Of a DNA stretch of 64,000 nt, positions 16,434 to 26,669 are shown one piece after another; the stretch's first letter is position 1; each line of letters opens with the position of its first letter. The notes under the pieces were generated by a model, which was not told the origin of the DNA, did not search any database, and worked only from the letters and a program-made list of their open reading frames with translations. The position numbers were made by a program, and so were the translations under genes. The stretch comes from Deefgea piscis (GTDB lineage Bacteria; Pseudomonadota; Gammaproteobacteria; Burkholderiales; Chitinibacteraceae). Where the stretch lies: contig NZ_CP054143.1 of the NCBI RefSeq assembly GCF_013284055.1, positions 1,922,001-1,986,000 of the forward strand, written 5' to 3'.

Positions 16434-17317
16434 TGATGGAAAATAGCAATGCAATTATTGAAAATGGCCAATTTAATTTGGCCGTTTTTTTTAAACAGAA
16501 TATTCTAATATTAATTGGATTTCTTGCGTTAGCAATTCCAACCATCATTAGCCTAAGCAAAGGCATTTGGCAAAATGATGATCAAGCGCATGGGCCAATT
16601 ATTCTGGCAATTATCATTTGGTTGTTTTGGCAAGTCAAAGAGCAAATAGCGGCAATTGATGCAAAATCCAATCCAATCATGGGTTTTGTGCTGATCATTA
16701 CTGCGCTATTGATGTATGTATTAGGCCGATCGCAAGCCATTTTGCTATTTGAAATTGGCGCATTTATACCCCTAGTTTGTGGCTTATTGCTGATCAGCAA
16801 AGGCTGGCGTGCGATTTCAATAGCATGGTTTGCCATTATTTTTATGCTGTTTTTGATTCCGCTACCGGGCTCTATTGTCGATGCATTAACCGGGGCATTA
16901 AAAAGCCAAGTTTCCCATATTGCTGAAGTATTACTTTATGCCGCTGGCTATCCCGTAGCGCGTAGCGGTGTATTAATTACGGTTGGGCAATATCAATTAC
17001 TAGTGGCTGATGCCTGCTCGGGCATGCATTCAATGTTTAGCCTATTAGCAGTAGGCTCGTTGTATGTGTATATCACCAATCACAGCAGCAAAATACGCAA
17101 TATATTATTGATCCTTGCGATCATCCCAATTGCTTTTGTCGCCAATATTATTCGTGTAATGACTTTAATATTAGTCACGTATCATTTTGGTGATGCGGCA
17201 GGGCAGGGCTTTATTCATGATTTTGCGGGCATGGCTTTGTTTGCAATTGCATTAATTGGAATGTTTATGCTGGATATGCTGCTGGGTTTTTTTATAAAGG
17301 ATAAGAAAAATGAATAA
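16433..17317 (+). CDS. epsH: Exosortase (EpsH/XrtB-like)
   Basis: This ~294-residue polytopic membrane protein of the exosortase family cleaves PEP-CTERM signals and transfers the protein to a surface acceptor. The catalytic residues of the family are visible: Cys195 in VADACSGMHSM, Arg241 in NIIRVMTL and His262 in IHDFAGM. Position beside epsG and epsI suggests exosortase B. Several ATGs lie in a row (16430, 16433, 16436); AGGA at 16423-16426 fits 16433 or 16436. Its likely substrates are the three PEP-CTERM proteins in this window. Confidence 0.93.
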   Translation: MMENSNAIIENGQFNLAVFFKQNILILIGFLALAIPTIISLSKGIWQNDDQAHGPIILAIIIWLFWQVKEQIAAIDAKSNPIMGFVLIITALLMYVLGRSQAILLFEIGAFIPLVCGLLLISKGWRAISIAWFAIIFMLFLIPLPGSIVDALTGALKSQVSHIAEVLLYAAGYPVARSGVLITVGQYQLLVADACSGMHSMFSLLAVGSLYVYITNHSSKIRNILLILAIIPIAFVANIIRVMTLILVTYHFGDAAGQGFIHDFAGMALFAIALIGMFMLDMLLGFFIKDKKNE

Positions 17318-17993
17318 TAAGCTCATTACTCATACGATCCTTTGTTTTTTAATGCTATTTTCTGCCTTGTTTACATGGTATCTGACATCTAAAGACTCAA
17401 AGATTAACTTTTCAGCGCCAGAAAAATTGGCGATGACAATACCCGCAAAAATTGGGGAATGGACAGAAGAAGTACAAAATACGAATGTAGTAGTCAATCC
17501 AGAATTAGAGGCTAGTGTTAATCGATTATATTCTGATGTTTTGAGTCGTACATATGTTAATAACAAAGGCGATCGAATTATGCTGGTGATTGCTTATGGT
17601 GAAGATCAACGCGAGGGTAATGCATTGCATTACCCAGAGGTTTGTTATCCGGCTCAAGGTTTTGTTATTGATTCAAGTAAAGACGATTCGATTTTGATTG
17701 CCAATAAAGACCTTCGTGTACGCCGTGTAATGACGAATCATTCACAAGAAAGATTTGAACCTGTGACTTATTGGACCACATTGTCGGGTGAGGTTGTCCG
17801 AGGTAATGTGGAAAAGAAAACTAAAGAAATAATGAAGAAATGGCATGGTGATGTTCTAGATGGCTATTTGATTCGTGTATCCACTATTGATAAAAACCCG
17901 CAATCGGCATTTTCAATTCAAGATTCATTTATTCGTGAATTAATAAAATCACTAGATAAAGGTATGGCAGCGCGCCTTGCGGGTGATTTGTGA
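17310..17993 (+). CDS. epsI: Exosortase-associated protein EpsI
   Basis: The 227-residue protein has an N-terminal membrane anchor (TILCFLMLFSALFTWYL) and an extracytoplasmic domain. This carries the EpsI signature LHYPEVCYPAQGF (~105-117), followed by conserved segments ending in WHGDVLDGYLIRVST. EpsI proteins occur next to, or fused to, exosortases; their exact role is not established. The start overlaps the exosortase gene by 8 bp. Confidence 0.92.
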   Translation: MNNKLITHTILCFLMLFSALFTWYLTSKDSKINFSAPEKLAMTIPAKIGEWTEEVQNTNVVVNPELEASVNRLYSDVLSRTYVNNKGDRIMLVIAYGEDQREGNALHYPEVCYPAQGFVIDSSKDDSILIANKDLRVRRVMTNHSQERFEPVTYWTTLSGEVVRGNVEKKTKEIMKKWHGDVLDGYLIRVSTIDKNPQSAFSIQDSFIRELIKSLDKGMAARLAGDL

Positions 17994-19498
17994 GTTTAGG
18001 AGAAAGATCAAAGTCAGCAGTACATTGGGCACTGCTAGGAACGTTATCAAAATATTTTATCCAATTAATAGTTCAAATTATTCTAGCGCGATTTTTGGGT
18101 CCTCAAGTCTATGGTTTATTTGCGCTTGGTATGTTGGTCATGTTGTTCAGTAATTTTCTAGCTGATTTTGGCTTGGCATGGGGCTTGGTGCAGAAAAAAG
18201 AAGTAACCGAGCAAGATATTCGTTTTGCCATGACATGGCAGTTTATCCTTGGGACTGTTGTCGCTGGCTTGTTATTAATATTTTCTGAATATATTGCTTT
18301 ATTTTTTAAAGAGCCGCAGTTAACGGTAATAATTTCTTGGCTCAGTTTGGCGTGTATTTTTAATGCTCTGAGTGCGCCATCCGCTAATTTAATGCGTAGA
18401 GATTTGGATTTCAAAACACTTAATTTGTTACAAATAGCGAGTTATGTGATTGGTTATGTGTTGATTGGTTTGCCGATGGCATATTTGGGCTATGGTGTGT
18501 GGGCCTTGGTAACGGCTTGGCTTATGCAATCGTTTGCGGGGATGGTATTACAATTTATTAGAAAATCACATTCAGTAAAGCCGCTGTTTTGGTATTCCGA
18601 TGCCAAATCAATGACGAACATCGGTTCGACCGTGTTTATCACAAATATAGTCAATTGGTTCCTTAATAATATTGATCGAATTGTTCTAGGGCGCTTGCTC
18701 AATACGCATGCCGTCGGTTTGTATACGGTTTCGTATAATTTGGCGGTTATGCCCAATGGTTTATTGCTTAGTGCATTGCAACCGGCATTTTTATCAATCG
18801 GTGCGCGTTTGCAAGATGAAAAAGAAAAAATGCGCACTGCTTATGTGCAAATTGTTGCGGTAATTTGGATCTTGATTTTACCTAGCTTTGTTATTTTTTC
18901 TGCGATTGCCAATGATTTAATTCGTGTTATGTATGGAGAGAAATGGCAGGGGGCTGGTGTAGTTTTATCTATCCTCGCGCTTGCAATGCCTTTTTATGTG
19001 ATGTGGGGTATGTCTACGCCTATTTTATGGAACACGGGAAAGAAACATTTAGAATCCATTTTGCAATTGCCGATTGTATTGATTGGCTTGCTGCTGATGA
19101 TTTATTTTGCTGATTTTGGTATAGCTGCATTCGCTATGGTAGCCGCTTTTATTCTCGTTCTACGTGCGCTAGTGATTGGCTTTACAGCGTGCCGTTTGGT
19201 CGGTCTGGGTATGGGGCAACTTTTCCCTATGTGGGCCCGTGGCATGTTGATTTCATTGTTGGTTTATATTTCGATCTATGTAGCTCAGCAGATCATGATC
19301 GCCGTGATGGCGATCAGTTTAGTTAAATTAGTTGTTAGTACACTGGTTGGCTTTGCCGTTTTGATATCAATAGCGCTACTTTTTCCTAAATTGATCGGCG
19401 TATCCGCATTGAACTTATTAATCCGGTTTAGCCCAGGAAAACTAAAAAATTATTTAAAAGCCAAAATGGCAACACTATCAAGTCAGGGAATTGATTAA
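17990..19498 (+). CDS. Polysaccharide flippase, Wzx/MOP superfamily
   Basis: The 502-residue protein has the 12-14 membrane segments of the polysaccharide synthase family, beginning with AVHWALLGTLSKYFIQLIVQ and the family-typical LARFLGPQVYGLFAL. It should flip the lipid-linked repeat unit across the inner membrane. The start codon is GTG, overlapping the TGA of epsI (GTGA). It is followed by the predicted polymerase. Confidence 0.92.
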   Translation: MSLGERSKSAVHWALLGTLSKYFIQLIVQIILARFLGPQVYGLFALGMLVMLFSNFLADFGLAWGLVQKKEVTEQDIRFAMTWQFILGTVVAGLLLIFSEYIALFFKEPQLTVIISWLSLACIFNALSAPSANLMRRDLDFKTLNLLQIASYVIGYVLIGLPMAYLGYGVWALVTAWLMQSFAGMVLQFIRKSHSVKPLFWYSDAKSMTNIGSTVFITNIVNWFLNNIDRIVLGRLLNTHAVGLYTVSYNLAVMPNGLLLSALQPAFLSIGARLQDEKEKMRTAYVQIVAVIWILILPSFVIFSAIANDLIRVMYGEKWQGAGVVLSILALAMPFYVMWGMSTPILWNTGKKHLESILQLPIVLIGLLLMIYFADFGIAAFAMVAAFILVLRALVIGFTACRLVGLGMGQLFPMWARGMLISLLVYISIYVAQQIMIAVMAISLVKLVVSTLVGFAVLISIALLFPKLIGVSALNLLIRFSPGKLKNYLKAKMATLSSQGID

Positions 19499-19499
19499 G

Positions 19500-20894
19500 A
19501 TGGAATATGTAATCTATTTTGGCTATTTTATCGCGCTGCTGGTGTTGATATCTGCGGTTGTATTATTAATTAAGGGTTCTTTACATTTTGGTAGTAACCG
19601 TGAAAATAGTTTCTTTCCACTACTTTTGTCTTATCCTGTTTTAATTGTCGTTGCATTAACTACTATTTTAGGTGGTCGGGATTTAAGCCTACCTACCGAT
19701 ATTGTGCCAGTGCTACAAATGAAGCATCCGATTGTGATTTGGTTTTCTCGCCTAACAAATTTATTGATTTTGTTATTTTCGCTGGAGCGGATTGTTCGCT
19801 ATACATTTAATCCTAGCTCGGAGCGAGTAGGCTCTTATTGGCTTCTCATTGCATATCTTGTTTTTTATGCAACTAATTTAATTTCGCCACTTTTTTTTGG
19901 TTATCGATCATATTTTGCGACAGATCAACTGTATATGTTATTTGTTGGCGTAGCGGTTATATTGGCGACTTCTGATGATATGTGGAATATGGTACGGCAT
20001 CAGCGCAATGCACTGGCCTTATTTGTATTCTTCAGTTTTATTGTGTTAGCGATTAAACCTAGCATGGTGACATGGAGTAATTATCAGGGTTTGATTCCTG
20101 GATTATCGTTACGTTTTTCTGGTCTTTCAAATCATCCGAATGTAATGGGACCTTTAATGGTGGTTTTATTACTACTGTTGTTTGTTAAGCCCTTTAGTAA
20201 TTCATGGATCAATCGAATTATTTGGGTCTTAGGGTTAGCAGGTTTACTACTTGCGCAATCAAAAACAGCTTGGTTAGCTACGTTGGCCGCATTAACTTAC
20301 TTGACCTATACCAATTACCGCCAGCAAGTAGCTGAACGCTTTTTTGATTTTCGCCGTCCCGCGCTTGCTGCCAGCATATTATCGGTCTTAATGCTTATTC
20401 TACTTGTTGCAAGTGCATTTATTATGTTTGGCAAATTTTCATTTGTTGATCAGTTTTTGCAAACTAGGGAAGGTAGTGATTTACTTACAATGACAGGCCG
20501 TACTGATATTTGGCAAATTGCATTGCGTGAATGGCAGCAACACCCATTATTTGGCTATGGACTAAATTTATTCGATGATTTTCACCGAATGCAATATGCC
20601 TTACCTGCCGCTGTTCATGCTCATAGTCAATTTTATCAGGTTCTTGCAAGTGCAGGATTAGTTGGTGTATTTGGACTTATTTTTTATATTGCTACGTTAT
20701 TGAAATTCGGATTTAAAGTGAATAAGTCAAGTATGGGATTGTCAATTGCGTTGTTTATTGTGATTTCTTTTCGAAGTGTGAGTGAAGTTCCATTGGCTTT
20801 GCATGGGTTGGGCTTGGAGCAGGTGGTGCAATTATTATTGTTGATGGTGATTGCTGGATCGCTCCGCAATATTAAAAAATACCCCAAGCTTTAA
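19500..20894 (+). CDS. O-antigen ligase/polymerase family membrane protein (Wzy-like)
   Basis: The ~464-residue protein has about 12 hydrophobic segments and a larger periplasmic loop with TGRTDIWQIALREWQQHPLFG and HAHSQFYQVLASAGLVG, the Wzy_C/O-antigen ligase signature. It should polymerise repeat units in the periplasm. A TTG at 19491 is also possible (AGGGA lies just before it); ATG at 19500 is given. Position after the flippase supports the polymerase role. Confidence 0.88.
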   Translation: MEYVIYFGYFIALLVLISAVVLLIKGSLHFGSNRENSFFPLLLSYPVLIVVALTTILGGRDLSLPTDIVPVLQMKHPIVIWFSRLTNLLILLFSLERIVRYTFNPSSERVGSYWLLIAYLVFYATNLISPLFFGYRSYFATDQLYMLFVGVAVILATSDDMWNMVRHQRNALALFVFFSFIVLAIKPSMVTWSNYQGLIPGLSLRFSGLSNHPNVMGPLMVVLLLLLFVKPFSNSWINRIIWVLGLAGLLLAQSKTAWLATLAALTYLTYTNYRQQVAERFFDFRRPALAASILSVLMLILLVASAFIMFGKFSFVDQFLQTREGSDLLTMTGRTDIWQIALREWQQHPLFGYGLNLFDDFHRMQYALPAAVHAHSQFYQVLASAGLVGVFGLIFYIATLLKFGFKVNKSSMGLSIALFIVISFRSVSEVPLALHGLGLEQVVQLLLLMVIAGSLRNIKKYPKL

Positions 20895-20911
20895 TTTTAT
20901 TGGTGCATAGA

Positions 20912-21850
20912 ATGTTAATTTCAATTGTTGTTCCTTTATTTAATAAATCCGATTATATACTTGCAACATTAAAATCAATTTTAAACCAGACATACTCTAA
21001 TTTTGAAGTTTTGATCGTTGACGATGGCTCTAAAGATGATGGGGCTACAAAAGTTAAGCAAATACAAGATGCGCGAATTCAATTAATTCAAGTGCCTAAT
21101 GGTGGGGTAGCTAGGGCAAGGAATATTGGTATTGAGAAAGCCAGCGGTGATTTGGTTTGTTTTTTGGATGCCGATGATTTGTTTCACCCATTGTTTTTAC
21201 AGACCATCGTTCGTATGGCAGAACAGTTTCCTGATTATGGCTGGTATAGCACGAGCTATCGTCGGTTGGCAGATCAACAAATGAATGTTGAACAACTTAA
21301 TACCTCTGGAATTGATGCCTCGGTAGAAGTTACTGACTTTTATAATCAAAAAATAAACTATGGTGCTTTTTTTTGCACCAATACAGTCGCAATTTGGCGA
21401 TGCCACTTAAACGCCATGCAGCCTTGTTTTCCGGTTGGTGAATCGATGGCGGAAGATTTAGATTTATGGTTTCGCTTAGCTGAGCGGTTTTCATTACGCC
21501 ATTGCTCGGCTGAGCTATCGGCATATCGAGTCGGAATATCCAATAGCCTATGCGCAAATAATACGCAAACGGCACTTTGGCCCGCTTTTTTACGCTTAGA
21601 GCAGCGTGCTTTAACGGGGACAATTTCGACTGAACTGGTTAATTCCGCATTTAGTTTTGTAGCGTATGCTCGAATTATTGAGGCAAGGAAAAATTTACAG
21701 AATCATTCTCGACTCAAATGTATTCAACAATTATTGAGTGTGCATCGTGGCTACCGCGAAAAAAGATGGTGGGTGACTTGGGTGTTGGTTTTGTGCTGCA
21801 GTGAAAGAATGATTGCAAATTTCGAAAAAAACCGAATGAAACCTTCTTAA
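20912..21850 (+). CDS. Family 2 glycosyltransferase
   Basis: The ~312-residue protein has the GT-A fold of family 2: ISIVVPLFNKSDYILATLKS, then FEVLIVDDGSKDDG and the metal-binding FLDADDLF (~residues 85-92). It should add one sugar to the lipid-linked repeat unit on the cytoplasmic side. TTG (20900), GTG (20903) and ATG (20912) are all possible starts, and no clear Shine-Dalgarno favours one. Acceptor and donor cannot be told from sequence. Confidence 0.9.
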   Translation: MLISIVVPLFNKSDYILATLKSILNQTYSNFEVLIVDDGSKDDGATKVKQIQDARIQLIQVPNGGVARARNIGIEKASGDLVCFLDADDLFHPLFLQTIVRMAEQFPDYGWYSTSYRRLADQQMNVEQLNTSGIDASVEVTDFYNQKINYGAFFCTNTVAIWRCHLNAMQPCFPVGESMAEDLDLWFRLAERFSLRHCSAELSAYRVGISNSLCANNTQTALWPAFLRLEQRALTGTISTELVNSAFSFVAYARIIEARKNLQNHSRLKCIQQLLSVHRGYREKRWWVTWVLVLCCSERMIANFEKNRMKPS

Positions 21851-21882
21851 ACGATTTAACGACGATTTAATTGACTAGAAAA

Positions 21883-23070
21883 ATGAAAATATTATTTGCG
21901 ATGCGGGATGCGCTGCCGCCATTTCGGGTTGATGTAAAAATGTTGTTTGGTCAGTATTTATTCAAGAAAGGCATCTTTACGCATTTGGTAGGCCGTTCAA
22001 AAGCTAAAGCAGTCAGTGCCGAGAGTTGGCCTGCTGGTGAAATGTCGATTTCAGCGCTCGATGGTGAAGGGGCAATTAAAACTTTTTATTGTTTGCTGTT
22101 GGAATCATTTTTTCTTTTAAGGTATGGCCGCACTGCCGATATTATTCAAGTTCGAGATCGGATTCGCTTATTGCCAGCAGCTTGGTTATCTAGTTATCTA
22201 TGGCGTAAACCTTTGGTGTATTGGGTATCATTTCCTATTGTTGAGGGACATCGTAAAGTTTTCTTAGATTGTGACCAAGGTGAATTTTTAAGGAAATTTA
22301 TTCTAAATATTCGCTACTGTTTATCTAATTTTCTTTTTTATAAAATCATGCCTTTTTGTTGTGATTATATATTTGTACAGAGTAGTGCAATGAAAGAAGC
22401 ATTTTGTTTGCTAGGTATACCAGAAACGAAAATGATGCCTGTTCCAATGGGTGTCGATTTAGAAATGTTTTCAGCTATCAGTACAAATCTTAATGACATA
22501 AAGGATAGTACTCTCAAGCTTTGTTATTTAGGCACGGTAGCTAAGGCAAGAAAATCGGAATTCATATTGGATGTGTTAAAGGGAGTACTTCAGCACATAC
22601 CCGATGCACAGCTCATTATTGTGGGTGATGCTCTGACTGCTGGTGAACAGTCTTGGTTTCGATCAGAGATAGATGCTAGGGGACTAGCTAGTTCTATAGA
22701 GCTCACTGGATGGTTACCTCAATGCGAGGGTATATCATTAGTAGCTAATTCACACATTGGTCTATCTCCAATACCTAGGGGGCCTTTGTTTGATGTTTCC
22801 TCTCCAACTAAGGCTGTTGAGTATCTTGCGTGCGGTATTCCCTGTATTGGTAACGATATTCCAGACCAGAAATTAGTTTTAGAAGAAAGTGAAGCAGGTT
22901 TGTGTGTCGAAATGAATGTAAATTCATTTGTTATGGCGATTGTTGAATTATGGTGTCTGCCGCAAGTGCGTGAAGAAATGTCCGTCAATGCTAAAAATTA
23001 TGTTTTACACAACAGGAATTACACCGTGCTGTCGGAAACTCTTTTTTCAAAATATCGTGAATTAATTTAA
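21883..23070 (+). CDS. Family 4-type glycosyltransferase
   Basis: The ~395-residue protein has a GT-B fold. The C-terminal half has the group 1 pattern LKLCYLGTVAKARKSEFIL, AQLIIVGD and IELTGWLPQ, with a donor-binding segment SPTKAVEYLACGIPCIGNDI (~residues 305-324). The N-terminal half is divergent. The gene is strongly AT-rich compared with its neighbours. TTG at 21871 is an alternative start. It probably adds a repeat-unit sugar. Confidence 0.87.
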   Translation: MKILFAMRDALPPFRVDVKMLFGQYLFKKGIFTHLVGRSKAKAVSAESWPAGEMSISALDGEGAIKTFYCLLLESFFLLRYGRTADIIQVRDRIRLLPAAWLSSYLWRKPLVYWVSFPIVEGHRKVFLDCDQGEFLRKFILNIRYCLSNFLFYKIMPFCCDYIFVQSSAMKEAFCLLGIPETKMMPVPMGVDLEMFSAISTNLNDIKDSTLKLCYLGTVAKARKSEFILDVLKGVLQHIPDAQLIIVGDALTAGEQSWFRSEIDARGLASSIELTGWLPQCEGISLVANSHIGLSPIPRGPLFDVSSPTKAVEYLACGIPCIGNDIPDQKLVLEESEAGLCVEMNVNSFVMAIVELWCLPQVREEMSVNAKNYVLHNRNYTVLSETLFSKYRELI

Positions 23071-23080
23071 TGGTGTATTT

Positions 23081-23503
23081 ATGTTGAAGCTATACAGACT
23101 TGCAAATTTTCTAAGCAGAAATAATATTCCTGTGTTACCTAAACTAATTTATTATTTTAATAGAGTTGTTTTCTCTGTTGTACTACCTGCATCAACTCAA
23201 ATTGGAAAGAATGTAATTTTAGGTTATCAAGGGCTTGGCATTGTCATTCATCCAAGAGTGATTATTGGCGATGGAGTTGTGATTGGTACAAACGTTACAA
23301 TTGGCGGCCGTAGTAAAATTTATGCAGTTCCAATAATAGGTAATGATACGGTTATTGGTTCAGGTGCAAAAATTCTTGGGCCTATTAAAGTTGGGCATCA
23401 TGTTGATATTGGTGCAAATGCAGTTGTTATTAATGATGTTCCAGATTATGCTGTTGTGGTAGGTGTTCCCGCGAAAGTTATTCGAATTAAAAATAAGTTA
23501 TAG
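23081..23503 (+). CDS. Hexapeptide-repeat acetyltransferase, serine acetyltransferase-like
   Basis: The 140-residue protein is made almost entirely of left-handed beta-helix repeats (IGKNVILGYQGLGIVIHP; IGDGVVIGTNVTIGG; IGSGAKILGPIKVG), ending in VVVGVPAKVIR. Short members of this CysE-like branch in polysaccharide clusters acetylate sugars. The catalytic His-containing segment of full-length CysE is abbreviated. It is followed 12 bp later by a second hexapeptide-repeat gene. Confidence 0.85.
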   Translation: MLKLYRLANFLSRNNIPVLPKLIYYFNRVVFSVVLPASTQIGKNVILGYQGLGIVIHPRVIIGDGVVIGTNVTIGGRSKIYAVPIIGNDTVIGSGAKILGPIKVGHHVDIGANAVVINDVPDYAVVVGVPAKVIRIKNKL

Positions 23504-23515
23504 GGTTCTTTAGTA

Positions 23516-24109
23516 ATGACGTCATCATTGAGTAACTTGAAGTGTGATACATTTAGAGTTTTTGGTTGCTTCGGTTTATTTAAATTAATTAAAGGTTTTT
23601 TTTTATATAGAACTTTTAGGCCTATAGTTACGCTACGTCTGTGTCAATTTTTTAATTCTGGAAATTTATTTTTCAGGTCTGTATTACCGCTTTTTATTGT
23701 GCTGCATCGTTTTTGCACTGGGCTTGCTGGTATTGATTTATCTTGGCGTACACATATTAATGGTGGCTTTATTTTTACTCATGGGTGGGGTGCCGTTATT
23801 AATGAAATGGCGGTGATTGGTCGCAATGTGACTATCTTTCATGGTGTAACAATTGGTCGACTAGATAAAATAAATTCGCTCGGTGACCGTGTGACTGCAT
23901 ACCCAATTATTGAAGATGATGTTTGGATTGGTCCCCATTCAATTATTGTAGGGGGTGTACGAATAGGGAAAGGCAGTCGTATCGCGGGTGGTGCATTCGT
24001 TAATTTTGATGTTCCCGCTTACTCTGTTGTGTCTGGTAATCCGGGTGTTATAACTAAATCAAATTGTATTCCTGATGTTTATAATCGGGTACCGCTAGAC
24101 CAGTATTAA
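23516..24109 (+). CDS. Serine acetyltransferase-like O-acetyltransferase
   Basis: The 197-residue protein has a mostly helical N-terminal region. A left-handed beta-helix follows with HINGGFIFTHGWGAVIN, VTIFHGVTIG and IEDDVWIGPHSIIVGG. The HGW and FHGVTIG segments hold the His residues typical of CysE-family active sites. In this place it most likely decorates the exopolysaccharide rather than making O-acetylserine. The two adjacent transferases could modify different positions. Confidence 0.85.
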   Translation: MTSSLSNLKCDTFRVFGCFGLFKLIKGFFLYRTFRPIVTLRLCQFFNSGNLFFRSVLPLFIVLHRFCTGLAGIDLSWRTHINGGFIFTHGWGAVINEMAVIGRNVTIFHGVTIGRLDKINSLGDRVTAYPIIEDDVWIGPHSIIVGGVRIGKGSRIAGGAFVNFDVPAYSVVSGNPGVITKSNCIPDVYNRVPLDQY

Positions 24110-24123
24110 ACATCGGAATATTT

Positions 24124-26337
24124 ATGCGCTTATTTTATTGTATTTTTTTTTCTTTGATTGCTAGTTATTCCTTTGCCGATTGGATCGATATTTCTGATCC
24201 CCTCACTGTAAAGGCATTTCCTAGCCAGCAAGCTGATATTAAACAAAACCCACCGCAATTTCGCTGGCCGCAACCGGCGCGAATTCCATCGGGGTATGAG
24301 GTTCAAATATTAAGTAGTCAAGGCAAAAGCTCTAACTATACGGTGGCGCGCAACTGGCTACTGCCGAGCCAAATCTTTGCTGCGGATACGTATTCTTGGC
24401 GCGTGCGAACGACGACGGCGGGCGCAGCTTGGAGTGATTGGCGCAAATTTACCATTACAGCCAATGCAGATGTTTTTCTTGTGCCTGAACACAATGTTTT
24501 ATTAAGTCGTTTAAAAGCAAAATCTAGACCTAAGTCTCTACCTATTAGTGGTGCAGGGATCGAGGCTTGGCGGCAGCAAATTAATTCTACTCGCGCCAAT
24601 GCAGTGCTCAGCCTGCGTAATGATGTCGACCGCTATATGCAACAAGCCATTTTAACTGATGCAGATATGCCATTGGTTGCGGCGAGTGTCGATGAATCCG
24701 CTTGGGCTGCTTCTTTAACGAATATTCGTCAGCGGATTAATGCAGAAACAGCGCAATTGCGTAATAGTGCTTTGCTTTGGCAAATTACGCGTGATCCGCG
24801 CTATTTTTCCGAAGCAATACGGCGTGGTAATGGACTGATCGCGTTGAATTTAAAGGGGGCTACTCACTTTAAAAATCAAGACCAAGCAACTCGTGCCATT
24901 GCATGGGGGCTGGTGCAGGCAAATGATTTCTTGGCTTTAGATTTGCCGTCGGCTATCCGAACTGCTTGGCTAAACAATGCCAAATCAAGAACATTAGATA
25001 TGTATCGTGATTTAGCGAATAGTTATTGGCGTTTAGATCAGCGTCCTTTTGATTCGCATGGCTCGACGCAGTATGGTTATGTGGCGGCGATTTCTGCGCT
25101 GTTGGTTGGCGATGTGCCTGAAGCTGATCTATGGTTTCGCGATACCTTTCGAGGCTATGCGCAATATATCAATCCGTTCGGTGGTGAAGACGGTGGGTTT
25201 GCTGGTGGAACCGCTTACGCAGAATATTCTGCCGATGTGTATTTACAGCTTTGGGACCCGCTGTCTATCGCGACTGGGGTGAGTTTTTATGACAAACCTT
25301 GGTCAAAAGGGTTGTTGGATTTCTTTGCCTATTTTGTACCTCCAGGTACGCCTAGCCATCTGTTTGGCGATGCCGCTGAGACCAAGCCAGTCAATCGATT
25401 ATTAAAAGCCTATGCAAGCCGCTTTAATACCCCATTGGCCGCTTGGTATTATCGAAATTTAGTGGGTGATGAATCGCCAAGCTCCTTACTTTCAGCGCCC
25501 ATACCTTTGCCAATCGATGGACTGGCTAATACCTCGCCTGATGTGAATTCGCAGTATTTACCAACGATAGGCTGGGCTGCGATGCACAGTGAATTGGCCG
25601 ATCGCAGCAGGACTTCGGTGTATTTCAAATCTAGCCCTTATGGCAGCTTTAATCACAGCCATGGCGATCAAAATACGTTTACTTTAGTGGATAAAGGCCG
25701 CCCTATCTTGGTCGATAGTGGTGTTTATGATTGGTATGGTTCACCGCATTTTTATCAATGGTATCGGCAAACCAAAGCGCACAATGGCATTACATTTGAT
25801 GGCGGAAAAGGTCAGATCGTTGATGACGATATGGGGGGGATGGCGGCCAAAGGCAAAATTACTCAATATCAATTTGCAGGCAATATCGATATGGTAGAGG
25901 GCGATGCCACCCAAGCCTATGGTGGTCAATTAAGCCAAGCATTACGCCGGATTTGGTATTTACGTGATCAAAATTTAATTGTGGTTTGGGATAAGTTGAA
26001 GTCGCCAGTGGCCAGAAAATTTGAGTGGAATTTACATGCCAATGAGCCTTTTGAGCTTGCTAATTCAAAACAATATATTTTACCGAATAAAGATAATCCT
26101 ATTTGTATCGATAGAGTTTGGCCTGAAACAGTGAGTCTTAATCAAACGACGGGCTACGATACATTACCTGAAATGAAGACAGCTGCGACGATTTGGAATT
26201 TGCGTGTTGCCACGAGTTTAAACACCGAGCAACAATTTGTGCATATCATTAATTTAAACTGTTTGATAAAGCCGGACTATGAACTTGATTTGAAGCAATC
26301 AAAAATGCGTCTTGGTGATAAATCAATTGATTTTTAA
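24124..26337 (+). CDS. Secreted heparinase II/III-family protein with DUF4962-like N-terminus
   Basis: The 737-residue protein has a signal peptide (MRLFYCIFFSLIASYSFA). A Fn3-like/DUF4962 region follows (residues ~30-115: PPQFRWPQPARIPSGYEVQI), then an alpha-toroid domain, and a heparinase II/III C-terminal beta-sandwich starting near FNHSHGDQNTFTLVDKGRP. The family cleaves uronic-acid-containing polysaccharides by beta-elimination; His in NHSHGDQ and Tyr in GVYDWYG are candidate active-site residues. Inside an export cluster it probably trims or releases the exopolysaccharide in the periplasm. Confidence 0.85.
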   Translation: MRLFYCIFFSLIASYSFADWIDISDPLTVKAFPSQQADIKQNPPQFRWPQPARIPSGYEVQILSSQGKSSNYTVARNWLLPSQIFAADTYSWRVRTTTAGAAWSDWRKFTITANADVFLVPEHNVLLSRLKAKSRPKSLPISGAGIEAWRQQINSTRANAVLSLRNDVDRYMQQAILTDADMPLVAASVDESAWAASLTNIRQRINAETAQLRNSALLWQITRDPRYFSEAIRRGNGLIALNLKGATHFKNQDQATRAIAWGLVQANDFLALDLPSAIRTAWLNNAKSRTLDMYRDLANSYWRLDQRPFDSHGSTQYGYVAAISALLVGDVPEADLWFRDTFRGYAQYINPFGGEDGGFAGGTAYAEYSADVYLQLWDPLSIATGVSFYDKPWSKGLLDFFAYFVPPGTPSHLFGDAAETKPVNRLLKAYASRFNTPLAAWYYRNLVGDESPSSLLSAPIPLPIDGLANTSPDVNSQYLPTIGWAAMHSELADRSRTSVYFKSSPYGSFNHSHGDQNTFTLVDKGRPILVDSGVYDWYGSPHFYQWYRQTKAHNGITFDGGKGQIVDDDMGGMAAKGKITQYQFAGNIDMVEGDATQAYGGQLSQALRRIWYLRDQNLIVVWDKLKSPVARKFEWNLHANEPFELANSKQYILPNKDNPICIDRVWPETVSLNQTTGYDTLPEMKTAATIWNLRVATSLNTEQQFVHIINLNCLIKPDYELDLKQSKMRLGDKSIDF

Positions 26338-26669
26338 TTTAATATTTAAAGTTTTTATATTGGCTACAGTCATTGTTGTATGGCACGGTGGTGCTCGGCA
26401 GGCTAAGCAAAAAATACCAAAATTATTAAAATAAATTGATGACTCATTTTTATAAATAAATGCATCGCATGAAAAGTATTTTTGTATCTGCTGCTGCAGT
26501 CATCGGTATAAATTGCGTGATTTTCCAGCAAGCCATTATAAGATCAAATATTTTAGATAGTCGATTTTACAGACGGCATGGGCATGGTTTGTTGATGACG
26601 GCTATTGGGTTAAATAGACTGCTCAGGAAAGTATTAATCAATTCAATTCACAGTTAATAAGTGATTTTT
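26338..26669. other. AT-rich gap with a doubtful small ORF
   Basis: This 330-bp interval inside the cluster has no recognisable gene. A 65-codon frame at 26460-26657 starts with a basic and hydrophobic stretch (MKSIFVSAAAVIGINCVIF) but has no family resemblance and no clear Shine-Dalgarno. The gap may be the scar of a lost gene or the leader of the next one. Confidence 0.35.

Noticed and set aside
26460-26657. 65-codon frame inside the eps cluster
   Set aside because: There is no clear Shine-Dalgarno, family resemblance or conservation evidence. It is recorded only in the gap description.
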